From Mangrovimicrobium sp048323675 (lineage in GTDB: Bacteria > Pseudomonadota > Gammaproteobacteria > Pseudomonadales > Halieaceae), in assembly GCF_048323675.1 (NCBI RefSeq), contig NZ_JBLWFK010000004.1, positions 496,001-560,000 of the forward strand: 64,000 bases of DNA. The letters are read 5' to 3'. How positions within the stretch are numbered: position 1 is the stretch's first letter; each line of letters opens with the position of its first letter. Shown here piece after piece: positions 51,327-61,005 of the stretch. Under the pieces are notes generated by a model. It did not search any database, was not told the origin of the DNA, and saw only the letters and a list, made by a program, of their open reading frames with translations. The translations under genes were made by a program, and so were the position numbers.

Positions 51327-51427
51327 CTCCAGCACGCCTCGCCGGGACCGCCAAAAAGCGCACGTCCATGTGCAGGCTCGGCCTCGGACGTCCCTGTCCT
51401 CGGACGCCCCGGCGAGGCGTGCTGGAG
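51327..51427. repeat. Structured hairpin element, copy 2
   Basis: Perfect 20-base arms (51327-51346, CTCCAGCACGCC..; 51408-51427) surround a 61-base core. Positions 51349-51381 (CGCCAAAAAG, then GCACGTCC, then TGTGCAGGCTCGG) match copy 1 at 8135-8167 with two changes. The later core again has GGACGTCCCTGTCC, giving a second ACGTCCnTGT loop. TTGGCGGG followed by CTCTG stands to the left in both copies (51292 and 8070), so the element may extend further. It lies between two convergent gene ends. Confidence 0.75.
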
Positions 51428-51474
51428 CCGATGTCCCTGATGGGTTGCCAGCGACTTAACTGGCGTTTGCACTT

Positions 51475-52872
<1,398 letters not shown>

Positions 52873-52931
52873 GGTTGCTGTCTCCGGGTTGGGGGTATCT
52901 CAAAAACCCCGGAGCATACCGGATTGGACAC

Positions 52932-53501
52932 TCAGGGCGCTACGGCAACGCTCTTCTTCATGTTGCGGGTGTAGCGGTTGCCGTCGAGGGTCACGTCCGG
53001 CACCACGCCCTTGTCGGAGATCACGAAGCCGAGTACGGAGCCGGACTCCCCAGCCAGTTCGACGCCCTTCGCGGCATCGATTTTCGGCAGGGTCACGTTG
53101 CCGTTCTCGCCCACCTTCCAGCTGCTTTTGTTGCGGAAGGTGTTGAGGGCGTCGATGTCGCGGAACACGATGACCTCGGACTTGCTGTGGTGCTGGGCGG
53201 TATCCAGGCCGTAGTTGTGGCCGGCATTGGTGTAGTAGGCGACCGGCTTGCCTTTCACCAGCAGTACGCCCTCGCCGTATTGCCCGCCGAGGCCGAAACC
53301 GAGGCGGAAGATGTCCGGGAACACCAGTACGCCCGCCGCATCGTCGAGCATTGCGTCGGCGCCCTCGGCCTGCTGCTTGAACTGGTCAAGCACCTTGGAG
53401 GTGTTGGTATTGATGTACTCGATGGAGTCCGCCATGACCGGCGGGCAAAGCAGCGAGAAAAGCAGTGTGGCGATAGCGCCATAGCGTGTAGTCGGTTTCA
53501 T
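52932..53501 (-). CDS. SYLF/Ysc84-domain exported protein
   Basis: A 189-residue protein with a signal peptide (to about PVMA) and a SYLF domain: LDDAAGVLVFPDIFRLGFGLGGQYGEGVLLVKG in outline, with FRLGFGLGG as its key stretch, and a late GSVLGFVISDKGVVPD. SYLF domains bind phosphoinositide-like lipids in eukaryotes; the bacterial role is unknown. GGAGGGACG precedes the ATG. It lies 59 bases from asnS in the same direction, downstream of cysH by 148 bases. Confidence 0.85.
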   Translation of the reverse strand: MKPTTRYGAIATLLFSLLCPPVMADSIEYINTNTSKVLDQFKQQAEGADAMLDDAAGVLVFPDIFRLGFGLGGQYGEGVLLVKGKPVAYYTNAGHNYGLDTAQHHSKSEVIVFRDIDALNTFRNKSSWKVGENGNVTLPKIDAAKGVELAGESGSVLGFVISDKGVVPDVTLDGNRYTRNMKKSVAVAP

Positions 53502-53649
53502 CGTCCCTCCCCTGCGGGCTGTGCCAGGGATGTCTTCAGAGAAGCTCCCGCTGCTGCCTGCAGCGTGGAGTACCGGGCGCAGTTTACACCAGCACGGGCA
53601 CCGGTGGCGGCAAAAAAATCGAAAAACGCACAGAAATTGTGCGCGGCTG

Positions 53650-54279
53650 TCAGGCGGCGGTGTGCAGGCCGCATTCGCGGCCGTCGTGGACCTTGGTCGG
53701 GTCGAAATAATGCTTGCAGGTGGGCAGCTCGAAGCGCGCCATATAGTCTTCCACCTGCTGGTCGCTCCAGCTGAAGATGGGCGCGACCTTGACGATGCCG
53801 CGGCCGTCGACGGAGACGATATCCAGCGACTTGCGGTGCTCGGTTTCCTCCCGGCGAATGCCGGTCAGCCAGATTTGCGGCTTGAATTCCGCCAGCGCGC
53901 GGTCAAAGGGTTCCAGCTTGACCTGGCGGGTGAACTCCTGGTGCAGGTCTTCCTCGTCGACGGTAGGGATGCCGCCCATGATGGCGTTGCGCCGCTCGCT
54001 GGTCATCTCCGGGGTATAGACGTGCATGTTGAGCCCGAGGTCCTTGATCAGGCGCTCGGCGACAATATAGGTATCGCGCAGGTTATAGCCGGTATCGACC
54101 CAGATGGTCGGCAGGTTGCGGTCGATCTGGCTGACCAGGTGCAGCATGACCGCCGCATTGCGCCCCATGCTGGTGGTGGCAATGGTCGGAACCTGCAAGT
54201 TCAGCGCCCAGCGCACGACCTCCGCCGCGTCGGCATCACGCAGGGATTCATTCACGCTGTCGAGGTCCAGGTCCAGCAC
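53650..54279 (-). CDS. cysH: Phosphoadenylyl-sulfate reductase-like protein
   Basis: A 209-residue enzyme of the CysH family, which reduces PAPS (or APS) to sulphite with thioredoxin. Visible motifs are the PP-loop-like TIATTSMGRNAAVMLHL, WVDTGYNL, WLTGIRREETEHRKSL, and the C-terminal RECGLH with the catalytic Cys. The two CC pairs of APS-type enzymes are absent, pointing to PAPS use. It is about 35 residues shorter than E. coli CysH, the difference lying in the N-terminus and in the region before the C-terminal motif. No other cys gene is adjacent. Confidence 0.88.
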   Translation of the reverse strand: MLDLDLDSVNESLRDADAAEVVRWALNLQVPTIATTSMGRNAAVMLHLVSQIDRNLPTIWVDTGYNLRDTYIVAERLIKDLGLNMHVYTPEMTSERRNAIMGGIPTVDEEDLHQEFTRQVKLEPFDRALAEFKPQIWLTGIRREETEHRKSLDIVSVDGRGIVKVAPIFSWSDQQVEDYMARFELPTCKHYFDPTKVHDGRECGLHTAA

Positions 54280-54373
54280 TGCATTACATCTCTTGGGGGC
54301 AATCGGAGCCGAACTTTAAAGAATCAAATCCCCCATTACAAATAACGGAAAATTATATGGTTATTCCGCCGCC

Positions 54374-55189
54374 TCAGGCCGCAGCCCGCGATGCGGAGCG
54401 CTCCAGCTCGGCGTGCAACTCGAGGTACTGACGGGTCAGTTTGTGGCTCGGGGCGAGATCGATCAGCGGCCGGTGCTCGCGGTGGGATTCGCGCATTTTC
54501 ACCGAGGCGCCGAGATAGGTCTGCAGCACCGGATAGCCCTCCTCCTCCAGTTCGGCCACCAGCTCGCCGGGCAGGCGGGCCTGGGCATTGAACTGGTTGA
54601 TGACCACGCCCTCCACTTCCAGCTCCGGGTTGTGATCCTCCTGCAGCTCGGCGATGTTATCCATCAGCGCGTAGAGGCTCTGGCGGGCGAAACTGTCGCA
54701 GTCGAAGGGCACCAGCACGGTGTCCGCGGCAATCAGGGCCGACTTGGAGTAGAAATTGAAATTCGGGGGCGTGTCGATGTAAATCCGGTCATACTCGTCC
54801 TCGAGTTTGGACAGGGCATCGCGCAGCTTGTAGATCTTGTAGCGGGACTCCAGCTCCTTCTCCATCGACGACAGCGTGGGGCTGGAGGGCATCAGGAACA
54901 GGTTCTCGTAGTCGGTCTCCCAGACAAAGGTATCCGGGTTCTTCTGCATGCGCCGGGAACCCACGGTCTGCTTGAACAGGCCGGCCACGCCCTGGGCCTC
55001 CGCGGGGTAGGCCTCGGCGTCGATCTCGCCGACCAGGTAGTGGGTGGTGTTGCCCTGCACGTCGAGGTCAACCACCAGGGTACGGTAACCCATGGAAGCG
55101 CCGATCGCGGCCAGGTTACAGGTAATGCTGGTCTTGCCGACCCCCCCTTTCTGATTGAAAACCACGCGTTTCATCTTCGTCTCAACCAT
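54374..55189 (-). CDS. ParA-family ATPase (orphan)
   Basis: A 271-residue deviant Walker ATPase: VFNQKGGVGKTSITCNLAA, then VVDLDVQGNTTHYL, and IYIDTPPNFNFYSKSALIAAD. It aligns in outline with ParA/Soj-like proteins that position DNA or protein complexes. No ParB or partition site is next to it, so it is more likely a cell-organisation ATPase than the chromosome ParA. Start may be 55189 (AAGG upstream) or the Met at 55174. Confidence 0.88.
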   Translation of the reverse strand: MVETKMKRVVFNQKGGVGKTSITCNLAAIGASMGYRTLVVDLDVQGNTTHYLVGEIDAEAYPAEAQGVAGLFKQTVGSRRMQKNPDTFVWETDYENLFLMPSSPTLSSMEKELESRYKIYKLRDALSKLEDEYDRIYIDTPPNFNFYSKSALIAADTVLVPFDCDSFARQSLYALMDNIAELQEDHNPELEVEGVVINQFNAQARLPGELVAELEEEGYPVLQTYLGASVKMRESHREHRPLIDLAPSHKLTRQYLELHAELERSASRAAA

Positions 55190-55227
55190 CAACCTTCAAA
55201 GCGGACATTGGTTCCGAGTTTACTTCA

Positions 55228-55905
55228 ATGGCGTGTGGCAATGTAAGCACCCCGCCCCAATTCCACTATGCTGGGGACAGGACCGGGACACCGGCGCGCG
55301 GCGGGGAGACCGACATCGAACAGGACATCGGCAACATCCACGACTTCTGGTTTGGCGAACTGGACAGCCAGGGCCTCAGCCCGCCCGACCGCCAGCGCCT
55401 GTGGTTTGGCGGGCTGACGGAAACCGATGCGCTCTGCCGCCAGCGCTTCGGCAGCCTGTGTGAGTGCGCCCTGGGAGGTGGGCTGCAGCACTGGGAGGAC
55501 AGCGATGCCGGGCTCGTCGCCCTGCTCCTGCTGCTCGACCAGTTCCCGCGCAACATCCACCGCGGCAGCCCCCGCGCCTTTGCCGGTGACGCCCGCGCCC
55601 GCGCACTGAGCCGGGAATGGGTGGAGCACGGCCACTACCAGCGCCTGCCGGCCATTCACCAGGTGTTCCTTTATATGCCACTGGAACACAGTGAGGACCT
55701 CGACGACCAGGATACCTGTGTCGCACTGTTCGCGCAGCTGGCGGCGACCACCGGTTCGGACCAGGTGGCGAGCTTCAGCCGCTACGCCGCAGCCCACCGG
55801 GAGGTGATCGCGCGCTTCGGGCGCTTCCCCCACCGCAACGCGCTACTCGGGCGTGAATCCAGCGCCGGGGAGCTGGCCTGGCTCGACGCACATGGAGGTT
55901 TTTAA
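55228..55905 (+). CDS. DUF924 family protein
   Basis: A 225-residue mostly helical protein. Family wording includes HDFWFGELDSQGLSP, QRLWFGG, LLLLLDQFPRNIHRGSPRAFAGD and LYMPLEHSEDLDDQD, then GRFPHRNALLGRESS. The fold resembles tetratricopeptide-like bundles. Bacterial role unknown. Its ATG at 55228 adds about 30 poorly conserved residues before the first family motif, so the real start may be later. It is divergent from parA. Confidence 0.82.
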   Translation: MACGNVSTPPQFHYAGDRTGTPARGGETDIEQDIGNIHDFWFGELDSQGLSPPDRQRLWFGGLTETDALCRQRFGSLCECALGGGLQHWEDSDAGLVALLLLLDQFPRNIHRGSPRAFAGDARARALSREWVEHGHYQRLPAIHQVFLYMPLEHSEDLDDQDTCVALFAQLAATTGSDQVASFSRYAAAHREVIARFGRFPHRNALLGRESSAGELAWLDAHGGF

Positions 55906-56118
55906 AGCAGCCTCGCGGTTTGGGCCTGGCGCGTGACTCCCGCCCCCCCGGCGCCACCAACCGGCTGGCACCTCCCCGGGCCCACCCGCGCCAGCGGCGG
56001 CAAGACCGCTACGGACCGACAAACCCGGTGCCCGGCAGCAGGCAACAGTTCCGACACCCGGGCAATCCCGCTATCCTTGGCAGCTCCGCAAACCAGCACA
56101 GAAACCAGAGACCAGGCC

Positions 56119-57402
56119 ATGAGCGAGACCAGCCCGCGCGTACAGCTACTGCTGACCGGCAACGAGTTGATGAGTGGCGACACCATCGACTCCAATTCCG
56201 CCATGATCGCCCGCCGTCTCGACGAACTGGCCATCGACGTACGCCGCAAGGTCACCGTTGGCGACGACCCCGAACTGCTGCGCGAGGAACTGGCCGGCAT
56301 GGCCGCCAGTGCCGATGTGGTGATCGTCAACGGCGGCCTCGGCCCGACCGTCGACGACCTCACCGCGGAAGTCCTCGCCCGGGTCGCCGGCGTGCCGCTG
56401 GAAGAAAATGCGCAGGCCCTTGCGCACCTGGAGCACTGGTGCGGCGGCCGCAAACTCACCCTCAACGCGGCCAATCGCAAGCAGGCCATCCTGCCGCAGG
56501 GCTGCCGGATCATCGACAATCCCATCGGCAGCGCGGTGGGCTTCGAGCTCACGGTGGGCCGGTGCCGAATCATCTGCACGCCGGGCGTCCCGGGCGAGTT
56601 GCGGGCCATGCTCGACAGCATCCTCGCAGGACTCGCGGCGCAGATGGGCCGCGTCCTGGAGCGCGACATCCTGCGCCTGCAAACCTTCGGGCTCGGTGAA
56701 TCCAGCGCCCAGCAACTGATTGCCGACAACATCGGCGACTGGCCCCCGGAGGTGCACCTGGGCTTTCGCGCCGGCGCGCCGCAACTGGAGATCAAGCTGG
56801 GGGTCGACAGGACCCGGGACCTGCCCCTGCGCGAGCGCTGCCTGGCGCAGTTGCGCGAGTTGTTCGGCGACCACATCATCGGCGAGGGCGACGCCAGCCT
56901 GGCCGGCACGGTTATCGACCTGCTGCGCCAGCGCGGCGCGACGCTCACCACCGCGGAATCCTGTACCGGAGGCCTGATCGCTTCCATGCTCACCCGGATT
57001 GCCGGCTCCTCGGATGTCTTCCATGCGGGCTTCGTCACCTACGCCAACGATATCAAGCGCGACATCCTCGATGTGCCCCAGATCGACCTGGACACCCACG
57101 GCGCGGTGAGCGGGGAAGTGGTGCTGGCCATGGCCCGGGGGGCGCTGGAGAAATCCGGCGCCGACTACGCGATCGCGGTTTCGGGGATTGCCGGTCCCGG
57201 TGGCGGCAGCGCGGAAAAGCCGGTTGGCACGGTCTGGCTGGCCTGGGGCTGCGAGGACAACCTGCAGGCCCGGCGCCTGCTGTGGCCGGTGGAGCGCAGC
57301 CTGTTCCAGACCATGATTGCCGCGGCCGGCCTCGACATGATCCGCCGTACCTTGCTGGGGATCGAGGAAGAATCCCGCTACATGCTGTCGCGGCGGGTAT
57401 GA
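56119..57402 (+). CDS. cinA: CinA family protein (MoCF + NMN amidase domains)
   Basis: A 427-residue two-domain protein. Residues 1-170 are the MoCF/CinA N-domain (LLTGNELMSGDTIDSNS, NGGLGPTVDDLTAEVLA), with a middle region to about 270. The C-terminal domain has the amidase signature TAESCTGGLIASMLT and GIAGPGGGSAEKPVGTVW, which deaminates nicotinamide mononucleotide. It probably acts in NAD repair and recycling. The 213 bases before it hold no gene that I can support. Confidence 0.92.
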   Translation: MSETSPRVQLLLTGNELMSGDTIDSNSAMIARRLDELAIDVRRKVTVGDDPELLREELAGMAASADVVIVNGGLGPTVDDLTAEVLARVAGVPLEENAQALAHLEHWCGGRKLTLNAANRKQAILPQGCRIIDNPIGSAVGFELTVGRCRIICTPGVPGELRAMLDSILAGLAAQMGRVLERDILRLQTFGLGESSAQQLIADNIGDWPPEVHLGFRAGAPQLEIKLGVDRTRDLPLRERCLAQLRELFGDHIIGEGDASLAGTVIDLLRQRGATLTTAESCTGGLIASMLTRIAGSSDVFHAGFVTYANDIKRDILDVPQIDLDTHGAVSGEVVLAMARGALEKSGADYAIAVSGIAGPGGGSAEKPVGTVWLAWGCEDNLQARRLLWPVERSLFQTMIAAAGLDMIRRTLLGIEEESRYMLSRRV

Positions 57403-57430
57403 CTCCGGGCCGGGGGCGGGAGTGGGCCGG

Positions 57431-58066
57431 TCAGGGTTGCAACTGCTCGATAGCCCAGCCACCCGCGTTGCGGGTGTAGAGGAAACGGTCGTGCAGGCGG
57501 TGTTGGCGCCCCTGCCAGAATTCGATGCGCTGGGGCAGCACCCGGTAGCCGCCCCAGAAATCCGGCAGGGGAATTTCCCCGCGGCCGAACTTCTCGCGTA
57601 TGGCCCGGGCCTGCTCCTCGAGCAGGGCACGGGTGGAGATGGGCCGGCTCTGGCGCGAGGCCCAGGCGGCGACCTGGCTCTCGCGGGGCCGGGTGGCAAA
57701 ATAGGCGGCGGACTCGGCGAGACTCATTTTTTCGGCGCGCCCGGCAATGATCACCTGGCGATCGAGCACGTTCCAGGGAAAGTGCAATGACACCTGGGGC
57801 CGGGCCGCGATATCCCGGGCCTTGTTGCTGCCGTGGTTGGTATAGAAGACAAAGCCGCCGCGGGACAACCCCTTCAATAGCACGATGCGCTGCCAGGGGG
57901 CACCGTGCTCGTCCACCGTCGCCAGCACCATCGCCGTGGGGTCGCCGATATCCGCCTTTACCGCCTGCGCCAGCCAGTGTTCAAACTGGGTGAGCGGGCA
58001 GTCGTCCAGGCTTTCCCGGCTCAACCCGCCCGCGGTGTACTCGCGCCTGAGCTGTTCGTAATCCAC
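57431..58066 (-). CDS. pdxH: Pyridoxamine 5'-phosphate oxidase
   Basis: A 211-residue FMN enzyme that makes pyridoxal phosphate. Landmarks are QRIVLLKGLSRGGFVFYTN, SNKARDIAARPQVSLHF, RPRESQVAAWASRQSRPI, and the C-terminal FWQGRQHRLHDRF with WAIEQLQP. Length equals the family norm. It is the last gene of a minus-strand operon, 12 bases after the DUF4136 lipoprotein, and converges on cinA. Confidence 0.96.
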   Translation of the reverse strand: MDYEQLRREYTAGGLSRESLDDCPLTQFEHWLAQAVKADIGDPTAMVLATVDEHGAPWQRIVLLKGLSRGGFVFYTNHGSNKARDIAARPQVSLHFPWNVLDRQVIIAGRAEKMSLAESAAYFATRPRESQVAAWASRQSRPISTRALLEEQARAIREKFGRGEIPLPDFWGGYRVLPQRIEFWQGRQHRLHDRFLYTRNAGGWAIEQLQP

Positions 58067-58078
58067 CGCTGGCGCCCG

Positions 58079-58645
58079 TCAGTTGCTCGCGGCTTCTGGC
58101 GGGAACCCGGCAAACACCAGCTCCGCGGCCTTCTTGCGCCGCGCCGCGGCCTTGTCGGCATCCGGCTGGGGTTTCAGTTCGGACTGGATGACCGAGCGCC
58201 ACACCGAGCGGGTGCGCTCGGGATCGATCATGTCCACGATCAGGGTACCCTCGGTGTACTGGCGCACGCTGACGTCGGACACCGCGGGGCCGCAACGCCA
58301 GCAATTGTAGTAGCTCATGCCGTCGTAGGTGCGCACGTCGGTGCGGTCCTGGGTCACCAGGTGCCAGGTCAACAGGAGGTCGGCAGCCGGGGTGTCGGCG
58401 ATGACCTGGTAGCCCTTGCTCTCCAACTCCGCGGTGATCGCAGCATTGATCCGGTCGACCTGCATGTCGCTGATCGCGATGCTGGTGACTTTGGTGCGGT
58501 CGAAGGGCTGGATGGCGATGGTTTTCACCCTGGAGAAATCGTAGTCGTGATCGAAGTCCATCACGGCCTGGGGTCCGCTGGCGCAGGCGGAAACAAAAAG
58601 CATTACGCATACAATGCTCAGGAACTGCAGCAATCGTGAGGACAT
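58079..58645 (-). CDS. DUF4136 lipoprotein (second)
   Basis: A 188-residue lipoprotein (lipobox VSAC, Cys21). The mature chain reads FDHDYDFSRVKTIAIQPFD, then INAAITAELESKGYQVI and LIVDMIDPERTRSVWRSVI, the DUF4136 pattern. AAGGAG stands 8 bases from the ATG at 58645. It lies 12 bases before pdxH. It is related to the lipoprotein at 5342 but with different lengths and neighbours; role unknown. Confidence 0.85.
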   Translation of the reverse strand: MSSRLLQFLSIVCVMLFVSACASGPQAVMDFDHDYDFSRVKTIAIQPFDRTKVTSIAISDMQVDRINAAITAELESKGYQVIADTPAADLLLTWHLVTQDRTDVRTYDGMSYYNCWRCGPAVSDVSVRQYTEGTLIVDMIDPERTRSVWRSVIQSELKPQPDADKAAARRKKAAELVFAGFPPEAASN

Positions 58646-58680
58646 GTGGAAACTCCTTGTGTAGGTGGCAGCCATTATAG

Positions 58681-58977
58681 TCAATCCGCGCTCGTGGGAA
58701 CCACCGGGGCACGGCGGGCAAAGGCAGGAATTTCCGGGAAAACATGGAATGTCTCCCAGCCTTCTCCCAGGCTTGCGGAAAGAGAGACACCGAAGGCCCG
58801 GCGGTAGCAGTCGTTCATCCGCTGCTGCAGTTGCTGCGGGCTGGCACCGAGTAGTGTGGCGGCTTCCAGCAGTCCCTCGGTGCGCAGGCGCAAACCGGGC
58901 GGCAGGTCGCCGCCGTTTGCCAGCGCGCTGAAGATAGCCTCCAGGCGGCGGTCTATCTCTTCTATCAACTGTTTCAT
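58681..58977 (-). CDS. Small hypothetical cytoplasmic protein
   Basis: A 98-residue protein starting MKQLIEEIDRRLEAIF with GGGAG about 7 bases upstream. The first 60 residues form helices ending LGASPQQLQQRMNDCYRRAFG; the tail (WETFHVFPEIPAFARRAPVV) is proline-rich. Longer in-frame extensions lack ribosome sites. It is first in the operon with the DUF4136 lipoprotein and pdxH. No family recognised. Confidence 0.65.
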   Translation of the reverse strand: MKQLIEEIDRRLEAIFSALANGGDLPPGLRLRTEGLLEAATLLGASPQQLQQRMNDCYRRAFGVSLSASLGEGWETFHVFPEIPAFARRAPVVPTSAD

Positions 58978-59176
58978 TGCATCTCCCTGGTGCTGTGTAT
59001 CCCCCGGCACTGCAGCGAAAATCAGCGCCGTGAAGCGGGCTTTGCGCACTCAACGCAGCGAATCAGCGCGCGCCGCCGCATTAGCTGGTCAATCCCTGAC
59101 CGAAACGGTAGGCGCCAACTATAAAAACCGTTAAAGTCTTTTGTTACCGATCGCCACTCAAGCTGCTGTAATTATC

Positions 59177-60916
59177 GTGAAACTACCCAAGATTTTCCTC
59201 TCTTCGCTACTCGCCCTGGGACTTGTCCTGCCATTCACCACAACCGCCGAGCCCGCGCCCGGCGCACTGCCGATCATCGACTACGGCGAGCGCTTCCTGC
59301 CCGAAGTCGCCCGCAACGGCATGGTCGTCGGTCCGGAGCGGCTCGCCTCGGAAGTCGGCCTCGACATGCTGCGACGCGGCGGCAATGCGGTGGACGCCGC
59401 CGTCGCCACCGGTTTCGCCCTCGCGGTGACCTACCCGCGCGCAGGTAACCTGGGCGGCGGCGGTTTCATGCTGATCCACCTCGCGGACGGGGACCGGCAG
59501 GTCTTTATCGATTACCGCGAGGCGGCACCGGCGGCCGCTACCCGGGACATGTTCCTCGATGACACCGGCGCGGTGGACAAACAAAAGGAATATTTCAGCC
59601 TGCAGGCCGCCGGGGTTCCCGGCACTGTAGCCGGGCTGCTGGCGGCACTGGACAAGTACGGCTCGCTGTCGCGCAAGGAGGTTCTGGCGCCGGCTATCGC
59701 CCTGGCGGAGAAGGGCTACCCGATGAGCTTCGCCCAGGCGCGGGACCTCAACGAGCGCGCCGTGATGCTGGCCATGGACGCTGCGGCCAGCGCGGTCTTC
59801 TTCCACGATGACGGTTCGCCCTACGCCATGGGCGACACCTTCCGCCAGCCGGACCTCGCCTGGACCCTGCGCCAGATTGCCGAGCGCGGCCACGACGGTT
59901 TCTACAAGGGCCCGGTGGCGGCAAAGATCGTCGACGCCATGGAAAAGGACGACGGGATCATGACCGCGAAGGATCTCGCCAACTACCGCAGCCTGGAACG
60001 GGAACCGGTACGCGGCAGCTTCCACGGCTTCGAGGTGGTATCGGCTCCGCCGCCCTCCTCCGGCGGCATCCATATCATCGAGATGCTCAACATCCTCGAA
60101 GGCTACGACCTCGCCGCGATGGGCCACAACAGCGCCAACTATATCCACCACCTCGCCGAGGCGATGAAGCGCGCCTACGCCGACCGCAGTGAATACCTCG
60201 GCGACCCGGATTTTGTCGAGGTACCCAAACGACTGACCGACAAGGACTACGCAGTACAGCTGCGCAAGTCCATCGACCCGGACAAGGCCACCCCCGCCAG
60301 CGAGATCAAACCCGGCCTCGAACCCGTCAGCGAAAGCCGGGACACCACCCACTTCAGCGTCGCCGATGCGGCGGGCAACGTGGTCACCAACACCTACACG
60401 CTGAATTTCAGTTTCGGCAACCACCGGGTCGTACCGGGCACCGGCTTTCTGCTCAACAATGAAATGGCGGACTTCGCCGCCGCCCCGGGCACCGCCAATG
60501 CCTTTGGCCTGGTACAGGGCGAGCGCAACCGAATCGAGGGCAACAAGCGGCCGCTCTCCTCCATGTCACCCACCCTGGTCCTGCGCGACGGCAAACCGTG
60601 GATCGCCACCGGCAGCCCCGGCGGCAGCCAGATCATTACCACGGTGCTGCAGACCATTCTCAACGCCATGGTCTTCGACATGAATATCGCCACCGCGGCC
60701 ATGAGCCCGCGGGTGCATCACCAGTGGCAGCCCGACACCCTGCTGCTGGAACAGGGCGTCAGCCCCGACACCCTGACCCTGCTGCTGGCGCGCGGCCAGC
60801 CCGCGGAGTACACGGAACGCACCCTGGGCCGCACCCAGTCGATCATGCTGCGCGATGGCTGGCTGTTCGGCGCCACCGACAGCCGCCGCCCGGAGGGTCA
60901 CGTTGCCGCCTACTGA
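59177..60916 (+). CDS. ggt: Gamma-glutamyltransferase
   Basis: A 579-residue periplasmic Ntn-hydrolase that cleaves gamma-glutamyl bonds of glutathione. A signal peptide ends near TTTAEP. The large-subunit opening is MVVGPERLASEVGLDMLRRGGNAVDAAVAT, outlined here by RGGNAVDAAVAT. The autoprocessing site is the Thr in DTTHFSVADAAGNVV, and SSMSPTLVLRDGKPW with TGSPGGSQIITTVLQ follows. The start is taken as GTG at 59177, giving a normal signal peptide; a TTG at 59141 is possible. Neither has a strong ribosome site. Confidence 0.94.
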   Translation: MKLPKIFLSSLLALGLVLPFTTTAEPAPGALPIIDYGERFLPEVARNGMVVGPERLASEVGLDMLRRGGNAVDAAVATGFALAVTYPRAGNLGGGGFMLIHLADGDRQVFIDYREAAPAAATRDMFLDDTGAVDKQKEYFSLQAAGVPGTVAGLLAALDKYGSLSRKEVLAPAIALAEKGYPMSFAQARDLNERAVMLAMDAAASAVFFHDDGSPYAMGDTFRQPDLAWTLRQIAERGHDGFYKGPVAAKIVDAMEKDDGIMTAKDLANYRSLEREPVRGSFHGFEVVSAPPPSSGGIHIIEMLNILEGYDLAAMGHNSANYIHHLAEAMKRAYADRSEYLGDPDFVEVPKRLTDKDYAVQLRKSIDPDKATPASEIKPGLEPVSESRDTTHFSVADAAGNVVTNTYTLNFSFGNHRVVPGTGFLLNNEMADFAAAPGTANAFGLVQGERNRIEGNKRPLSSMSPTLVLRDGKPWIATGSPGGSQIITTVLQTILNAMVFDMNIATAAMSPRVHHQWQPDTLLLEQGVSPDTLTLLLARGQPAEYTERTLGRTQSIMLRDGWLFGATDSRRPEGHVAAY

Positions 60917-61005
60917 CGGATAGCCATACAGCGCCTATACTGACACACGTTGTTTCTTCGCTTTGATAGAGGGGCGCCCTGAGAGCCCCCCCAAAGAGGC
61001 AACCC

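Noticed and set aside
55906..56118. Gene or RNA in the gap before cinA
   Set aside because: Open frames run through but lack ribosome sites and protein-like composition; no tRNA-like fold or terminator seen.
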